DNA of 62,032 nucleotides from Burkholderiaceae bacterium (GTDB taxonomy: Bacteria; Pseudomonadota; Gammaproteobacteria; Burkholderiales; Burkholderiaceae). A program made the position numbers and the translations under genes. Shown here piece by piece: positions 1 through 13,583 of the stretch. The stretch is from contig CANGNV010000012.1 in NCBI GenBank assembly GCA_947455485.1, positions 1 through 62,032 on the forward strand. Reading direction: 5' to 3'. The notes beneath the pieces are model-generated. The model ran no database searches. It saw only the letters and a list, made by a program, of their open reading frames with translations, and was not told the DNA's origin. How positions within the stretch are numbered: the first letter of the stretch is position 1; every line of letters begins with the position of its first letter.

Positions 1-44
1 ACCCCATCACTGAGATTGAAGCTTGGGAGCAAAAGCATTTCAAA

Positions 45-103
45 ACCAGTACGTCCAGTTAACGACCAGTGAAAATATATTTTGCGACCAGTACGCGACC
101 AGC
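45..103. repeat. Five phased CCAGT repeats beside tRNA-Ser
   Basis: Five copies of (A/T)CCAG(T/C) start at 45, 54, 65, 87 and 98, so most are 11 or 22 bp apart, about one or two helical turns. Two copies extend to CCAGTACG (46-53 and 88-95). They lie on the 3' side of the minus-strand tRNA-Ser, the side on which tRNA-integrating elements sit. Integrase arm-type sites or another array of protein sites would look like this, but no integrase gene is visible and chance has not been excluded. Confidence 0.35.
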
Positions 104-158
104 GAATTTTTTAGGGGACTTCAATGTTTGCTTCTACTAACCTTGAAACTCTTGCTGG

Positions 159-248
159 TGGCGGAGAGGGAGGGATTCGAACCCTCGAATAACTTTCGTT
201 ATTGCCTGATTTCGAGTCAAGTACATTCGACCACTCTGCCACCTCTCC
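159..248 (-). tRNA. tRNA-Ser (anticodon CGA)
   Basis: On the minus strand the sequence begins GGAGAGG and ends CCTCTCC-G-CCA, which closes a perfect 7-bp acceptor stem with an encoded CCA. The anticodon loop is CTCGAAA between 5-bp arms, giving anticodon CGA for UCG codons. A long variable arm (around AACGAAAGTT) marks it as a class II tRNA, as expected for serine, and GGTTCGAATCC is the T-arm. Seryl-tRNA synthetase, which charges it, is encoded 0.8 kb away. Confidence 0.96.
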
Positions 249-324
249 GAACCAAGGTGTAATTATAACTACCGATATATAAACCCCTGAGGCCAATGTT
301 GCCTTTGAAATTCAGTAGACATGG

Positions 325-369
325 TTGACATAGCGCATTATTATGGATATACATTAATGTATATCCATA
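325..369 (+). promoter_or_regulatory. vapBC promoter with palindromic operator
   Basis: A perfect -35 TTGACA (325-330) is followed after 17 bp by TATACA (348-353). A 28-bp perfect palindrome (342-369, left arm TATGGATATACATT) covers the -10 and ends 17 bp before the antitoxin ATG. Type II antitoxins usually repress their own operon through such palindromes, so this is the likely VapB or VapBC operator. Binding itself is inferred. Confidence 0.75.
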
Positions 370-386
370 TCAGAAAGGATTCGACA

Positions 387-632
387 ATGAACATCCAAAT
401 ATCGAAATGGGGAAATAGTCTGGCCTTGCGCATACCCGCAACACTAATTAAGCAAACTCACCTAAAAGATGGGGATAAGGTTGAGGCAACTCTGTCAAAA
501 GATGGCTCATTAATTATTAGGCCTCAGAAATTGGATCGCAAAGCAATTGCAGCGCAGCTTAAAGCATTCAGAGATACACTGAAGATGGGCAAATCGGTAA
601 TGGATGAAGTCCGATCAGAGGCACGCTATTAA
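387..632 (+). CDS. vapB: AbrB/MazE-fold antitoxin (VapB-type)
   Basis: Antitoxin of a type II toxin-antitoxin pair; it would bind and neutralise the PIN toxin encoded next and repress the operon. The 81-residue protein opens with MNIQISKWGNSLALRIP, the SpoVT/AbrB swapped-hairpin DNA-binding signature, followed by a basic and helical C-terminal half that should wrap the toxin. I chose ATG 387 because AGAAAGGA lies 7 nt upstream and because the earlier ATG at 321 would read through the operator palindrome. The stop codon overlaps the toxin start (TAATG), which implies translational coupling. The VapB name rests on the partner; the fold alone could also be called MazE-like. Confidence 0.88.
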   Translation: MNIQISKWGNSLALRIPATLIKQTHLKDGDKVEATLSKDGSLIIRPQKLDRKAIAAQLKAFRDTLKMGKSVMDEVRSEARY

Positions 633-1054
633 TGATTTATATTGATACAAGCGTCTTTGTAGCCTTATGCACAAAAGAGCAAAAGAGTGATGATGTTGCT
701 AAATGGTACACAAACAGCTCAGCAAAGATGTTTTCTTCAACCTGGGCATTTACCGAATTCTCCAGTGCACTTAGTCTTAAGGTCAGAACTAGCCAAATAA
801 CTGAAAAGCAAAGTCGAGAAGCCTGGAAAAGGTTTGATGCCCTATGTCAAAACGATATCGAACTCTTGCCGATCGAAAGCAAAGCTTATTATTCGGCCGG
901 AATTTTAGTGGTTGATAGCAAATCAAATCTGAGGGCCGGCGACGCCCTTCACCTCGCCGTAGCAAAGCAGCTAAAGTCTAAATCCTTGGCAACGCTTGAT
1001 AAAGTTTTGGCTAAAAATGCGAGCAATCTAAAAATTCAGGCTGTATTAATTTAG
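632..1054 (+). CDS. vapC: PIN-domain ribonuclease toxin (VapC-type)
   Basis: Predicted Mg2+-dependent endoribonuclease toxin of 140 residues. Acidic PIN active-site residues are visible: Asp5 in MIYIDTSVFVAL, Glu42 in the AFTEFSSAL segment, Asp104 in RAGDALHLA and Asp123 in LATLDKVL. VapC enzymes typically cut initiator tRNA or rRNA loops; this target is not known. The start overlaps the antitoxin stop by one base. Its stop abuts the convergent serS stop with no spacer and no visible terminator, so transcripts may run into antisense of serS. Confidence 0.9.
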   Translation: MIYIDTSVFVALCTKEQKSDDVAKWYTNSSAKMFSSTWAFTEFSSALSLKVRTSQITEKQSREAWKRFDALCQNDIELLPIESKAYYSAGILVVDSKSNLRAGDALHLAVAKQLKSKSLATLDKVLAKNASNLKIQAVLI

Positions 1055-2380
<1,326 letters not shown>

Positions 2381-3101
2381 TTAGGATGTAAGGGTGCCAC
2401 TGAAGCTCTAGTTTAAGCGTAAGACCTCTGCTCCGGCAGGCGGAACAAATGTGAAGCGATTGGCAGGTAGGTTCACGTTGAGCTGGATCTTATCCAAGGT
2501 GACCAATACCACGCTACCTAAGCCATCAATGAGTTCTAGCGCTTTAGGGAGGCCATTGACCATTCCGACGGAGATCTTGGTGTACGGCAAGTCGTTGCCA
2601 TTTTTGGCATTAGGATTTTTCTTGGGAACAAGGGCAACCCATTTCATACCCAGGCGATCTTCGCCCTCAACCAAATCAAAATGCTGGTCTAGTGAAGTCT
2701 CGCCAAAAAGGATTGCAGCTGGAGTAGCCGCTAAAGCCTGACCAGCAGGTCTGAAAGTAGCTTGATTTAAATCCTTATCCCACAAAATAAGTTGCTTGCC
2801 ATCGGCAATCAGTTTTTGCTCGTACGGTTTTTGCGTATCCCAGATAAATCGGCCTGGGCGCTGAAACACAAAACGCCCTTGTGTTTGCCTAACTACTTTT
2901 AAACCTTTGTCTTGCGGCTCATTTGCTTTGGGTGCACGCAACTGCTGTTGCACAAATTCACCTTCAGCGGTTTTAGAGTTACGTACAAACTGACGCAACT
3001 GCTCTGCACCGCTCTCACCATCCGCAAATACCAAACCTGAAGATAAAAGAACTGTGAGCCCTATAGCTGCTGCTGAAAAAAATCTACGCAAGGGGGTCGC
3101 C

Positions 3102-6410
<3,309 letters not shown>

Positions 6411-6430
6411 TTGAAGCAATCAAAGCATCA

Positions 6431-6465
6431 AATAAAAATGCCTAGCAATGCTAGGCATTTTTATT
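6431..6465. terminator. Bidirectional intrinsic terminator
   Basis: A perfect 16-bp stem (left arm AATAAAAATGCCTAGC, 6431-6446) with loop AAT is flanked by A and T runs, so it can end trxB on the plus strand and the toxin-antitoxin operon on the minus strand. Confidence 0.9.
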
Positions 6466-6478
6466 TCTAAGGAATCAA

Positions 6479-6820
6479 TCAAACACTGAGAACAAGCAAT
6501 GCAATCTCAGGAGCCCTATCCAGAATCTTCAACAAAGCTTTGGCCGCACCAGTGGGACTGCGTTTGCCCTGCTCCCAGTTTCGAATGGTCTCCAAGGAAA
6601 CTTCGATACGTTTAGAAAACTCCTGCTGAGATAAACCAATTCTCTCGCGCACGCCTTTTGCATATTTAGCAGCATCTAACATCGCATCTGCATCATCTTG
6701 CTGTTGATGCAATTTAATCAAACGCTCTGATGTCGCATCAACCAATTTTTTATCGACGAATCCTTTAGGGAAGCTACTAGGATCATTTAGATCCACGCTA
6801 ACTCGAACGATTTTCTTCAT
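6479..6820 (-). CDS. XRE-type HTH antitoxin, partner of BrnT-like toxin
   Basis: DNA-binding protein of 113 residues, probably antitoxin and operon repressor. The C-terminal half is a Cro/C1 helix-turn-helix (GLSQQEFSKRIEVSLETIRNW followed by EQGKRSPTGAAKALL). The N-terminal half (MKKIVRVSVDLNDPSSFPKG and an acidic, Gln-rich helix) could contact the toxin. It overlaps the upstream toxin gene by 23 bp, so the order is toxin first, as in BrnTA systems. It is not the ribbon-helix-helix BrnA family, so the antitoxin role is inferred from context. Confidence 0.75.
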   Translation of the reverse strand: MKKIVRVSVDLNDPSSFPKGFVDKKLVDATSERLIKLHQQQDDADAMLDAAKYAKGVRERIGLSQQEFSKRIEVSLETIRNWEQGKRSPTGAAKALLKILDRAPEIALLVLSV

Positions 6821-7076
6821 AACGCCTCACCTCCCTACGATTTGCCCGCCTAGCTGAAATAATCCTCATCGCTGCAGGCCTCTTTGTATAAATCACTACA
6901 AATACTTTTTCATCTAGCAAGCCCAATGCCCGAAATCGCTCTTCCCCATAATCCCAGCGCTGATCTCTTTCTATCAACAAATTTGGATCTATAAAAATTG
7001 ATATCACATATGTGAAATCAAAATTTCGGGAGATCTGGCATAAATCACTTTTAGCCATATCCCATTCAAAATCCAT
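6798..7076 (-). CDS. brnT: BrnT-family ribonuclease toxin (DUF497)
   Basis: RelE-fold toxin expected to cut mRNA. The 92-residue protein starts MDFEWDMAKSD, matching the usual BrnT opening (M-x-F-E-W-D-x-x-K), and continues through FIDPNLLIERDQ, YGEERFRALGLLD, VFVVIYTKR and the basic C-terminal RIISARRANRREVRRYE typical of DUF497. I chose ATG 7076 because upstream ATGs at 7085 and 7106 lie within or before the promoter: the -10 TACAAT ends 7 nt before ATG 7076. It is followed by the HTH gene, overlapping by 23 bp. Confidence 0.83.
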   Translation of the reverse strand: MDFEWDMAKSDLCQISRNFDFTYVISIFIDPNLLIERDQRWDYGEERFRALGLLDEKVFVVIYTKRPAAMRIISARRANRREVRRYEENRSS

Positions 7077-7083
7077 TAGCTCC

Positions 7084-7113
7084 ATTGTAGGCCAATGGCC
7101 TACCATTAGTCAA
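7084..7113 (-). promoter_or_regulatory. brnT promoter with operator in the spacer
   Basis: On the minus strand, -35 TTGACT (7108-7113) and -10 TACAAT (7084-7089) are 18 bp apart. Between them, and running into the -10, lies the inverted repeat GTAGGCCA-n-TGGCCTAC (7087-7103). A repressor bound there would block polymerase directly, so it is the likely operator for the HTH antitoxin. The start codon follows 7 nt after the -10. Confidence 0.7.
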
Positions 7114-7276
7114 TTAACCTAGGGCACCTATCTATTGGTGTTGCTGCAGAAAGCCTTAAACTAGAGTCCATAAAGCATTCATGGCTTTAGTAGCAGGAAA
7201 TTGATTCAATCTTCAGCAGCATGGCTCAGCCTCTTTGCTAAGATCGAACGCACATTAATCACTAACCGGAGTATTT

Positions 7277-7813
7277 ATGAGTTACGACAAGGTCAGCCCA
7301 GGTAAGAAAATCCCAGAATCATTCAACGTCATTATTGAGATCCCAATGAATGCGGATCCAGTGAAGTATGAAGTGGACAAAGAAACTGGCTGCCTCTTCG
7401 TAGATCGCTTCATGGGGACAGCAATGCACTACCCATGCAACTACGGTTACATCCCTAAAACAGTTGCTGGTGACGGCGATCCTGTGGACGTGCTCGTCAT
7501 GACTCCATTCGCATTGGTTCCAGGCTCAGTTGTTAGCTGCCGCGCTATCGGCATGTTAGAAATGGAAGATGAAGGCGGACAAGATGCAAAGTTGTTGGCC
7601 GTTCCAGAAGACAAGATTTTGCCAATCTACAAGCATTTGCAAAAACCTGAAGATGTAAACGAATTGCTCCTCGCCCAAATCCAACATTTCTTCGAGCACT
7701 ACAAAGATCTCGAAAAAGGTAAGTGGGTAAAAGTTAAAGGTTGGACTGGTGTTGCTGGTGCCCATAAAGAAATTTTGGACGGCATCGAAGGTTACGCTAA
7801 GTCACAGAAGTAA
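7277..7813 (+). CDS. ppa: Inorganic pyrophosphatase (family I)
   Basis: Cytoplasmic Mg2+-dependent enzyme hydrolysing pyrophosphate to two phosphates. The 178-residue length fits family I. Key motifs: FNVIIEIPMNADPVKYEVDK at the N-terminus, MHYPCNYGYIP, and the metal-binding signature DGDPVDVLV. GGAG lies 5 nt before ATG 7277. nadE follows after 11 bp; NAD synthetase releases pyrophosphate, so a shared transcript makes sense. The 7114-7276 interval upstream holds no gene that I can see. Confidence 0.97.
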   Translation: MSYDKVSPGKKIPESFNVIIEIPMNADPVKYEVDKETGCLFVDRFMGTAMHYPCNYGYIPKTVAGDGDPVDVLVMTPFALVPGSVVSCRAIGMLEMEDEGGQDAKLLAVPEDKILPIYKHLQKPEDVNELLLAQIQHFFEHYKDLEKGKWVKVKGWTGVAGAHKEILDGIEGYAKSQK

Positions 7814-7824
7814 TTTCGTAGTCA

Positions 7825-9450
7825 TTGGGAGTGAGCTCGCAAAAAATCGCCTTAGCGCAAATCAACCCTCTATTGGGTGATTTGCCTGGCAACGCGCAGC
7901 TCATCTCTCAAGCCGCCGCAGATGCATATGCACACGGCGCCTCAGTAGTTCTTACGCCAGAGCTCTCGCTCACTGGCTACCCTCCAGAAGATTTGTTATT
8001 GCGCCCTGCTTTTATTGAGGCCGCCGATCGCGAGCTCAGTTGTTTAATGCTGGAGCTCCAAAAATTTCCAGGGTTGACTGTGATTATTGGTCACCCTAAA
8101 AAGACTGCCACTGGTTTGCAAAACTATGCCTCAGTTATTCGTGATGGCAAAGTCATTGCTGGCTATGCAAAACAAGAATTGCCGAATCATGAAGTGTTTG
8201 ATGAGGTACGTTATTTCACACCAGGGAATGAAGCCTGTGTATTTGAAAATGCCGGAGTCAAATATGGACTCATTCTTTGTGAAGATGCTTGGCATGAGGG
8301 TCCTGCTAAACAGGCTCACGCAGCTGGCGCTCAAGTACTGCTAGTACTCAATGCCTCGCCCTATCACCTCCAAAAAGAATCTTTACGGATTGAAGTGTTG
8401 CGCAAACAGATTGCCGTAAGCAAGATGCCTTTGGTCTATGTCAACGCAATTGGGGGGCAGGATGAATTGGTTTTTGATGGTGGATCATTTGCTTTAAACG
8501 GCGCAGGCAAAGTAGTTATGACTATGCCGCAGTTTGAAACTGCTCTTGGATATGTTGATGTCAATGCAGCGGCTGATTTAGAACCAGGATCTTTGATCAC
8601 TTCATCTAGCGTAGAAGCCCAGGCTTACCAAGCGCTTGTTTTAGGTGTGCGTGACTATGTTCAGAAGAATCGTTTTCCAGGAGTCATTATTGGCCTCTCG
8701 GGCGGAGTGGATTCGGCATTGGTACTAGCGATTGCGGTAGATGCTTTAGGTGCAGATAAAGTACGCACCGTCATGATGGCTTCACGCTATACCGCTGACA
8801 TCTCTTGGATTGATGCTAGAGAAATGGCTCAGAATCTAGGCGTTCAATACGATGAGATTCCCATTAGCGAACCTGTAGATGCTTTAGAGCTTGCATTGGC
8901 TGAGCAATTTAAAGGCCTAAAGCTCGATGCTACTGAAGAGAATATTCAGGCACGAGTGCGAGGCACTCTTCTAATGGCGCTATCCAACAAAACTGGTCGC
9001 CTAGTTTTAACAACCGGCAATAAGAGTGAAATGGCTGTCGGCTACTGCACTCTCTACGGAGATATGGCTGGTGGTTTTGCTGTAATTAAAGATATTGCCA
9101 AGACCTTGGTCTATCGCTTGTGCGCTTATCGCAATAGCATTGCCCCGATCATTCCGGAGCGGATTTTGACTCGCGCCCCTTCCGCAGAATTACGCCCCGA
9201 CCAAACTGATCAAGACAGCCTGCCATCATATGAAGTACTGGATGGCATCGTAGAGCGCTATATGGAACAAAATCAATCTATCGCCGAGATTATTGCTGCC
9301 GGTTTTGATGCCGACAGCGTAGAAAAAGTAACCCGCCTAATTAAGCTCAACGAGTACAAGCGTCGCCAAGCACCTCCCGGCGTTCGCGTGACTACCCGAG
9401 CCTTTGGGCGTGACTGGCGCTACCCTATTACATCCCAATTTAGGGCGTAA
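7825..9450 (+). CDS. nadE: Glutamine-dependent NAD+ synthetase
   Basis: Makes NAD+ from deamido-NAD+, ATP and glutamine. Two domains are visible: an N-terminal carbon-nitrogen hydrolase glutaminase (TPELSLTGYPPEDLL with the catalytic Glu, and Cys in LILCEDAW), then the synthetase with the ATP pyrophosphatase P-loop GLSGGVDSAL and TTGNKSEMAVGYCTLYGDMA. The 541 residues are normal for the two-domain form. The start is uncertain: TTG 7825 and GTG 7831 both read in frame and neither has a well-spaced Shine-Dalgarno sequence; coupling to ppa could explain this. Confidence 0.95.
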   Translation: MGVSSQKIALAQINPLLGDLPGNAQLISQAAADAYAHGASVVLTPELSLTGYPPEDLLLRPAFIEAADRELSCLMLELQKFPGLTVIIGHPKKTATGLQNYASVIRDGKVIAGYAKQELPNHEVFDEVRYFTPGNEACVFENAGVKYGLILCEDAWHEGPAKQAHAAGAQVLLVLNASPYHLQKESLRIEVLRKQIAVSKMPLVYVNAIGGQDELVFDGGSFALNGAGKVVMTMPQFETALGYVDVNAAADLEPGSLITSSSVEAQAYQALVLGVRDYVQKNRFPGVIIGLSGGVDSALVLAIAVDALGADKVRTVMMASRYTADISWIDAREMAQNLGVQYDEIPISEPVDALELALAEQFKGLKLDATEENIQARVRGTLLMALSNKTGRLVLTTGNKSEMAVGYCTLYGDMAGGFAVIKDIAKTLVYRLCAYRNSIAPIIPERILTRAPSAELRPDQTDQDSLPSYEVLDGIVERYMEQNQSIAEIIAAGFDADSVEKVTRLIKLNEYKRRQAPPGVRVTTRAFGRDWRYPITSQFRA

Positions 9451-9492
9451 CCGGGCATTCGTTTTCAGTTCTAGGTATGATTACTGTATTAA

Positions 9493-9840
<348 letters not shown>

Positions 9841-9855
9841 GCATCAGCATTCAAT

Positions 9856-9881
9856 GCGCTAATCCTCCAAAGGGTTAGCGC
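9856..9881. terminator. Hairpin between glnB and the RodZ-like gene
   Basis: GCGCTAATCC pairs with GGGTTAGCGC (one G-U pair) around a 6-nt loop, 15 bp after the glnB stop and overlapping the stop of the convergent gene. There is no clear T-tract, so termination is only a guess. Confidence 0.45.
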
Positions 9882-10927
9882 TGCTGAGAATCCGTCCGGT
9901 CTACGGGTGGAGCCACTACTTCAGCAGCTTCCAACACCAAGGTTTTGTAATTCGAATTTGTCAGGCGCACTTTTGCGCCCTGAAAAAATACATCTGCCTG
10001 AGCAAGGCCGCCAGTCAGCACTTTAAATGGCGGCTTGCCATAAAAGGATGCGCCCACACCAGGCTCAACCATCTTGTTCTGCATCTTTCCAGAAGCATCG
10101 CTCACACAAATAACTTGCTTTGATTTCACCTGAACATAAACCATGTCTGCAGCCTTACGTGGCGCATCTGGTTTATAACTAATAATGCCTTCCTCAGCAG
10201 GGCAGGCTGTTGAGGCCTCAGCACTGGCTACAGGAACTGCAGCCGCTGGCACAGCTGCGGCCGGTGCAACTGGCGCAGGCTCTACTGGGGTTGCCGCAGG
10301 AGCTGGTTCAATAATTTCCTCTTTTACAACAACGATTTCTTCTGGCTTGTCGGCAAAAAAGAGTGGGCGTAAGTTAATTACTGAGAACACCAATGCGGCC
10401 AATACGCTGAGCCAAAGAAACAACTTCTTTGATGAGGTAGGCTTTGAGCTTGATGAAGTCGCGGAAAAAGGAGTTTGTTTGAGGGTGACTTTTGCAGGCT
10501 CTACTTTTGTAGTTTCTGCTTTTTGGACTGACTCTTTTTTTTCTTCTTCAATCACCAATGCTGGAGCCGGCGTCTCCTCCACTACCTCTTTGACTGCAAC
10601 AGCTTCTTTTTTTGACTGCGCTTTTTTTTCTGGAGCTTTAATAGGCTCTTCTACTTTTGGCGCTTCAACAATTTTTACTAGGGATTGAGAGCCGTAGTCG
10701 AATGCTTCCTCATCACTTAAGTTGAGAAGTTTTGCCACTTTTTTAGCAGCAGTAAATTTGTTCTGGGCTCCATAGAAATAACTGGACTCGCCATTTTCAA
10801 TTTGAGATATTTGATGGTGTGAAAGACAGGCCATCCCACCAAGATCTTTAGTACTCAGATCTAGCTTTTCCCTAGTATTGGCAAATGCCTCTCTACGAAT
10901 CTCAGGTAGCTTAGTGTTAGCAGTCAC
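9875..10927 (-). CDS. RodZ-like HTH membrane protein
   Basis: A 350-residue protein in four parts: an N-terminal Cro/C1-type HTH (residues about 10-75, with LSTKDLGGMACLSHHQISQI), a long Pro/Glu/Lys/Ala linker, one membrane segment (KKLFLWLSVLAALVFSVI), and after a second Ala/Pro-rich linker a C-terminal domain with two cysteines resembling the RodZ periplasmic domain (KAADMVYVQVKSKQVICV). RodZ links MreB to the cell wall; whether this is the true RodZ or a paralogue is not clear from sequence alone. The start is GTG 10927. The low-complexity linker is Ala/Val/Pro rich, so its length is likely variable. Confidence 0.65.
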   Translation of the reverse strand: MTANTKLPEIRREAFANTREKLDLSTKDLGGMACLSHHQISQIENGESSYFYGAQNKFTAAKKVAKLLNLSDEEAFDYGSQSLVKIVEAPKVEEPIKAPEKKAQSKKEAVAVKEVVEETPAPALVIEEEKKESVQKAETTKVEPAKVTLKQTPFSATSSSSKPTSSKKLFLWLSVLAALVFSVINLRPLFFADKPEEIVVVKEEIIEPAPAATPVEPAPVAPAAAVPAAAVPVASAEASTACPAEEGIISYKPDAPRKAADMVYVQVKSKQVICVSDASGKMQNKMVEPGVGASFYGKPPFKVLTGGLAQADVFFQGAKVRLTNSNYKTLVLEAAEVVAPPVDRTDSQQR

Positions 10928-11008
10928 GAAAGTATTTAAAGTGATTTATCTATCGAAATGATGCCCAATAATAGTGTCTATATAACACCAGGGAAATTAG
11001 CTCAAGAG

Positions 11009-11635
11009 CTAGCTATTCTGGATATTTTCTAAATCGGATTCAAGATACTTTGCTACTAATGTTTGAACTGATTCCACATGCATCTTGTCCATTACCCTAG
11101 CCTTATGGACCTTAATCGTGGCATCTGTCGTCCCCAGTTTGACGGCAATATCCTTATTAAGCAATCCCTTGACCAGCCAAAAGCAGACTTCCTTTTCTCT
11201 GGGCGTGAGGGTTGCATAGTCTTTCTTGGTTTCCACCTCTTTAGAAACACGCTTGAGCTGACGTCTATCAAACTCCAAGGCATCGGCAACAGCCTTTAAT
11301 AAATCCTCTAAATTGAATGGTTTAAAGAGGAAATCAAGAGCGCCGCGTTTGAGGCTTTTGACGATTTGATGAGGGTGACTCTGGCCGCTAACAAACACAA
11401 TCGGGGTTTTACGGCCCAGTTGGACTAATTTTTCCTGCAAATCCAGGCCGGTCATATCCGGCATTTGCATATCCAGCAAGATGACGGCTGGCGCTACGGG
11501 GACTGAATGCTCCAAAAACGTCACTGCAGAGGAGAAATCTTCCACGATATAACCCACATCCTTGAGCATTCTGCTTAAAGAGGTTCGCATCGACTCATCG
11601 TCGTCGATTAGGTAAATATGGCCAACTTTAGTCAT
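11009..11635 (-). CDS. FixJ/TodT-type response regulator
   Basis: Two-domain regulator of 208 residues. The receiver (residues 1-125) has the acidic pair in IYLIDDDESM, the phospho-acceptor Asp in VILLDMQMPDMTG, and the conserved Lys in FLFKPFN. The output is a LuxR-type HTH beginning TLTPREKEVCFWLVKGLLNKD. I chose ATG 11635 (MTKVGHIYLI) because the TTG-started extension adds only hydrophobic residues ahead of the receiver. No histidine kinase is nearby, so its partner and targets are unknown. It is divergent from ilvD. Confidence 0.88.
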   Translation of the reverse strand: MTKVGHIYLIDDDESMRTSLSRMLKDVGYIVEDFSSAVTFLEHSVPVAPAVILLDMQMPDMTGLDLQEKLVQLGRKTPIVFVSGQSHPHQIVKSLKRGALDFLFKPFNLEDLLKAVADALEFDRRQLKRVSKEVETKKDYATLTPREKEVCFWLVKGLLNKDIAVKLGTTDATIKVHKARVMDKMHVESVQTLVAKYLESDLENIQNS

Positions 11636-11695
11636 TGAATTTAAAAGGAAAAGTAGTAGATAAGGCAATGTACCGCAGCTTTTTTGCCAAGGATA

Positions 11696-11711
11696 TTAGC
11701 TCTCAAGCTAA
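11696..11711. promoter_or_regulatory. Inverted repeat upstream of the response regulator
   Basis: TTAGCT-CTCA-AGCTAA lies 61 bp before the regulator start. A related inverted repeat, TAGCTC-AA-GAGCTA (10998-11011), overlaps the 3' end of the same gene. The upstream copy could be an autoregulatory site. No other clear element is seen in the 229-bp ilvD/regulator intergenic region. Confidence 0.3.
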
Positions 11712-11864
11712 TGATGGGCTCAAATCACCAAATACAATAGAGAAATCTGCTTGCTGCAGTGCATGACAAGAACACAGGAAAGACTGCATAAAACCCTGCG
11801 TTCAGCCTAGTCTCACGGCACAATAGAGCTTTTCGACAAATTCTTTTCTGGAGTCAATATCAGC

Positions 11865-13553
11865 ATGAAACGCCTCAATGAACGCTCGCGCAATGTCACC
11901 GAAGGGGTTGCTCGCGCACCCAATCGCTCAATGTATTACGCGATGGGCTATGAAGAGAAGGATTTTGCTAAGCCGATGGTTGGTGTAGCAAATGGTCATT
12001 CCACTATCACCCCGTGCAATAGCGGTTTGCAAAAACTGGCAGACGCAGCGGTAGCCGCCCTTGAAGAAGCTGGTGCAAAAGCGCAAATGTTTGGAACACC
12101 CACTGTCTCCGATGGTATCGGCATGGGTACTGAAGGAATGAAGTACTCCCTCATCTCACGTGAAGTGATTGCGGACAGTATTGAAACTTGCGTCAACGGC
12201 TTATGGCAAGACGGTGTTCTAGTTATCGGCGGTTGCGATAAGAACATGCCGGGCGGCATGATGGCAATGGCACGCACTAACGTACCCAGTATTTATGTTT
12301 ATGGCGGAACGATCAAACCGGGCCACTTTAAAGGCAAGGATCTGAACATTGTTTCTGCATTTGAAGCCGTTGGTGAATTCACATCAGGCCGCATGAGTGA
12401 GGAAGACCTCAAAGGCGTAGAGCAACATGCTTGCCCAGGTAGCGGATCTTGCGGCGGTATGTACACCGCAAACACCATGAGCTCCTCCTTTGAAGCTTTA
12501 GGTATGAGTCTGCCCTACTCCTCCACTATGTCCAACGTAGATGCTGAGAAGGTTGCTAGTGCGCATGACTCAGCTTTAGTATTGGTTGAGGCAATTAAGA
12601 ACAATTTACGTCCACGCGACATCATCACCAAGAAATCGATTGAGAACGCAGTCAGCGTGATCATGGCCGTTGGTGGATCTACCAACGCTGTTCTCCATTA
12701 CCTAGCAATCACTAGTGCGGCTGAAATCGACTGGACTATTGATGACTTTGAGCGCATTCGTAAGCGTGTTCCTGTCATCGTCGATATGAAGCCTTCTGGA
12801 CAATATTTAGCAACTGACCTTCATGAAGCTGGCGGTATTCCGCAAGTCATGAAGATCTTGCTAGATGGCGGACTCTTGCATGGTGATTGCATGACTATTA
12901 CTGGCAAGACCATTGCTGAAACATTGAAAGATGTTCCATCAGTACCGCGCGCCGATCAAAAGGTTATTCGCACTTTAGATAACCCGCTATATAAGCAAGG
13001 TCACTTAGCCATCCTGAAAGGCAACATCTCTCCTGAGGGTTGCGTTGCCAAGATTACCGGCCTCAAGAACCCATCGATTACTGGCCCAGCACGTGTATTT
13101 GATTCTGAAGATGATGCAATGGCTGCGATCATGGCGCAAAAGATCAAGGACGGCGACGTTATGGTCATTCGCTATGAAGGCCCTAAAGGTGGTCCAGGCA
13201 TGCGTGAGATGCTCGCCCCTACCTCTGCCCTAGTTGGCCAAGGCTTAGGCGAGACAGTAGGCCTCATCACTGACGGACGCTTCTCTGGTGGCACCTGGGG
13301 CATGGTAGTTGGTCACGTTGCTCCTGAGGCTTTTGTGGGCGGTGTAATTGCCCTTATTCATGAAGGTGACTCGGTGACGATTGATGCTCATAAGTTACTC
13401 ATTCAACTCAATGTGAGTGATGAAGAGATTGCTAAGCGTCGCGCTGCTTGGGTACAACCTAAGCCACGCTATACCCGCGGCTTACTTGCTAAGTATGCTC
13501 ACCTTGCAAGCACTGCAAGTAAAGGCGCAGTAACTGATCTGAATCTAGATTAA
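11865..13553 (+). CDS. ilvD: Dihydroxy-acid dehydratase
   Basis: Iron-sulphur dehydratase of branched-chain amino acid synthesis, converting 2,3-dihydroxy-isovalerate and -methylvalerate to the keto acids. The 562 residues fit the family. Cluster ligands and signatures are visible: [14 protein letters not shown] and [18 protein letters not shown], plus the C-terminal [17 protein letters not shown] sits about 11 nt before ATG 11865. A strong terminator follows, so it is a single-gene unit. Confidence 0.97.
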   Translation: MKRLNERSRNVTEGVARAPNRSMYYAMGYEEKDFAKPMVGVANGHSTITPCNSGLQKLADAAVAALEEAGAKAQMFGTPTVSDGIGMGTEGMKYSLISREVIADSIETCVNGLWQDGVLVIGGCDKNMPGGMMAMARTNVPSIYVYGGTIKPGHFKGKDLNIVSAFEAVGEFTSGRMSEEDLKGVEQHACPGSGSCGGMYTANTMSSSFEALGMSLPYSSTMSNVDAEKVASAHDSALVLVEAIKNNLRPRDIITKKSIENAVSVIMAVGGSTNAVLHYLAITSAAEIDWTIDDFERIRKRVPVIVDMKPSGQYLATDLHEAGGIPQVMKILLDGGLLHGDCMTITGKTIAETLKDVPSVPRADQKVIRTLDNPLYKQGHLAILKGNISPEGCVAKITGLKNPSITGPARVFDSEDDAMAAIMAQKIKDGDVMVIRYEGPKGGPGMREMLAPTSALVGQGLGETVGLITDGRFSGGTWGMVVGHVAPEAFVGGVIALIHEGDSVTIDAHKLLIQLNVSDEEIAKRRAAWVQPKPRYTRGLLAKYAHLASTASKGAVTDLNLD

Positions 13554-13583
13554 GCATAAGCAATAAATCTAAAGCATCAAAAC

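Noticed and set aside
3..62. Open frame entering from the left edge and ending at TAA 60-62 (…ITEIEAWEQKHFKTSTSS)
   Set aside because: Only 19 codons are visible, with no recognisable family, and the CCAGT repeats run through it; cannot be called a gene from this window.
23..262. 79-codon plus-strand frame across the tRNA
   Set aside because: It runs through the antisense of tRNA-Ser and has no family features.
9856..9881. Sigma-54 or other nitrogen-control promoter near glnB
   Set aside because: No GG-N10-GC element is seen; a sigma-70-like TATGAT explains glnB better.
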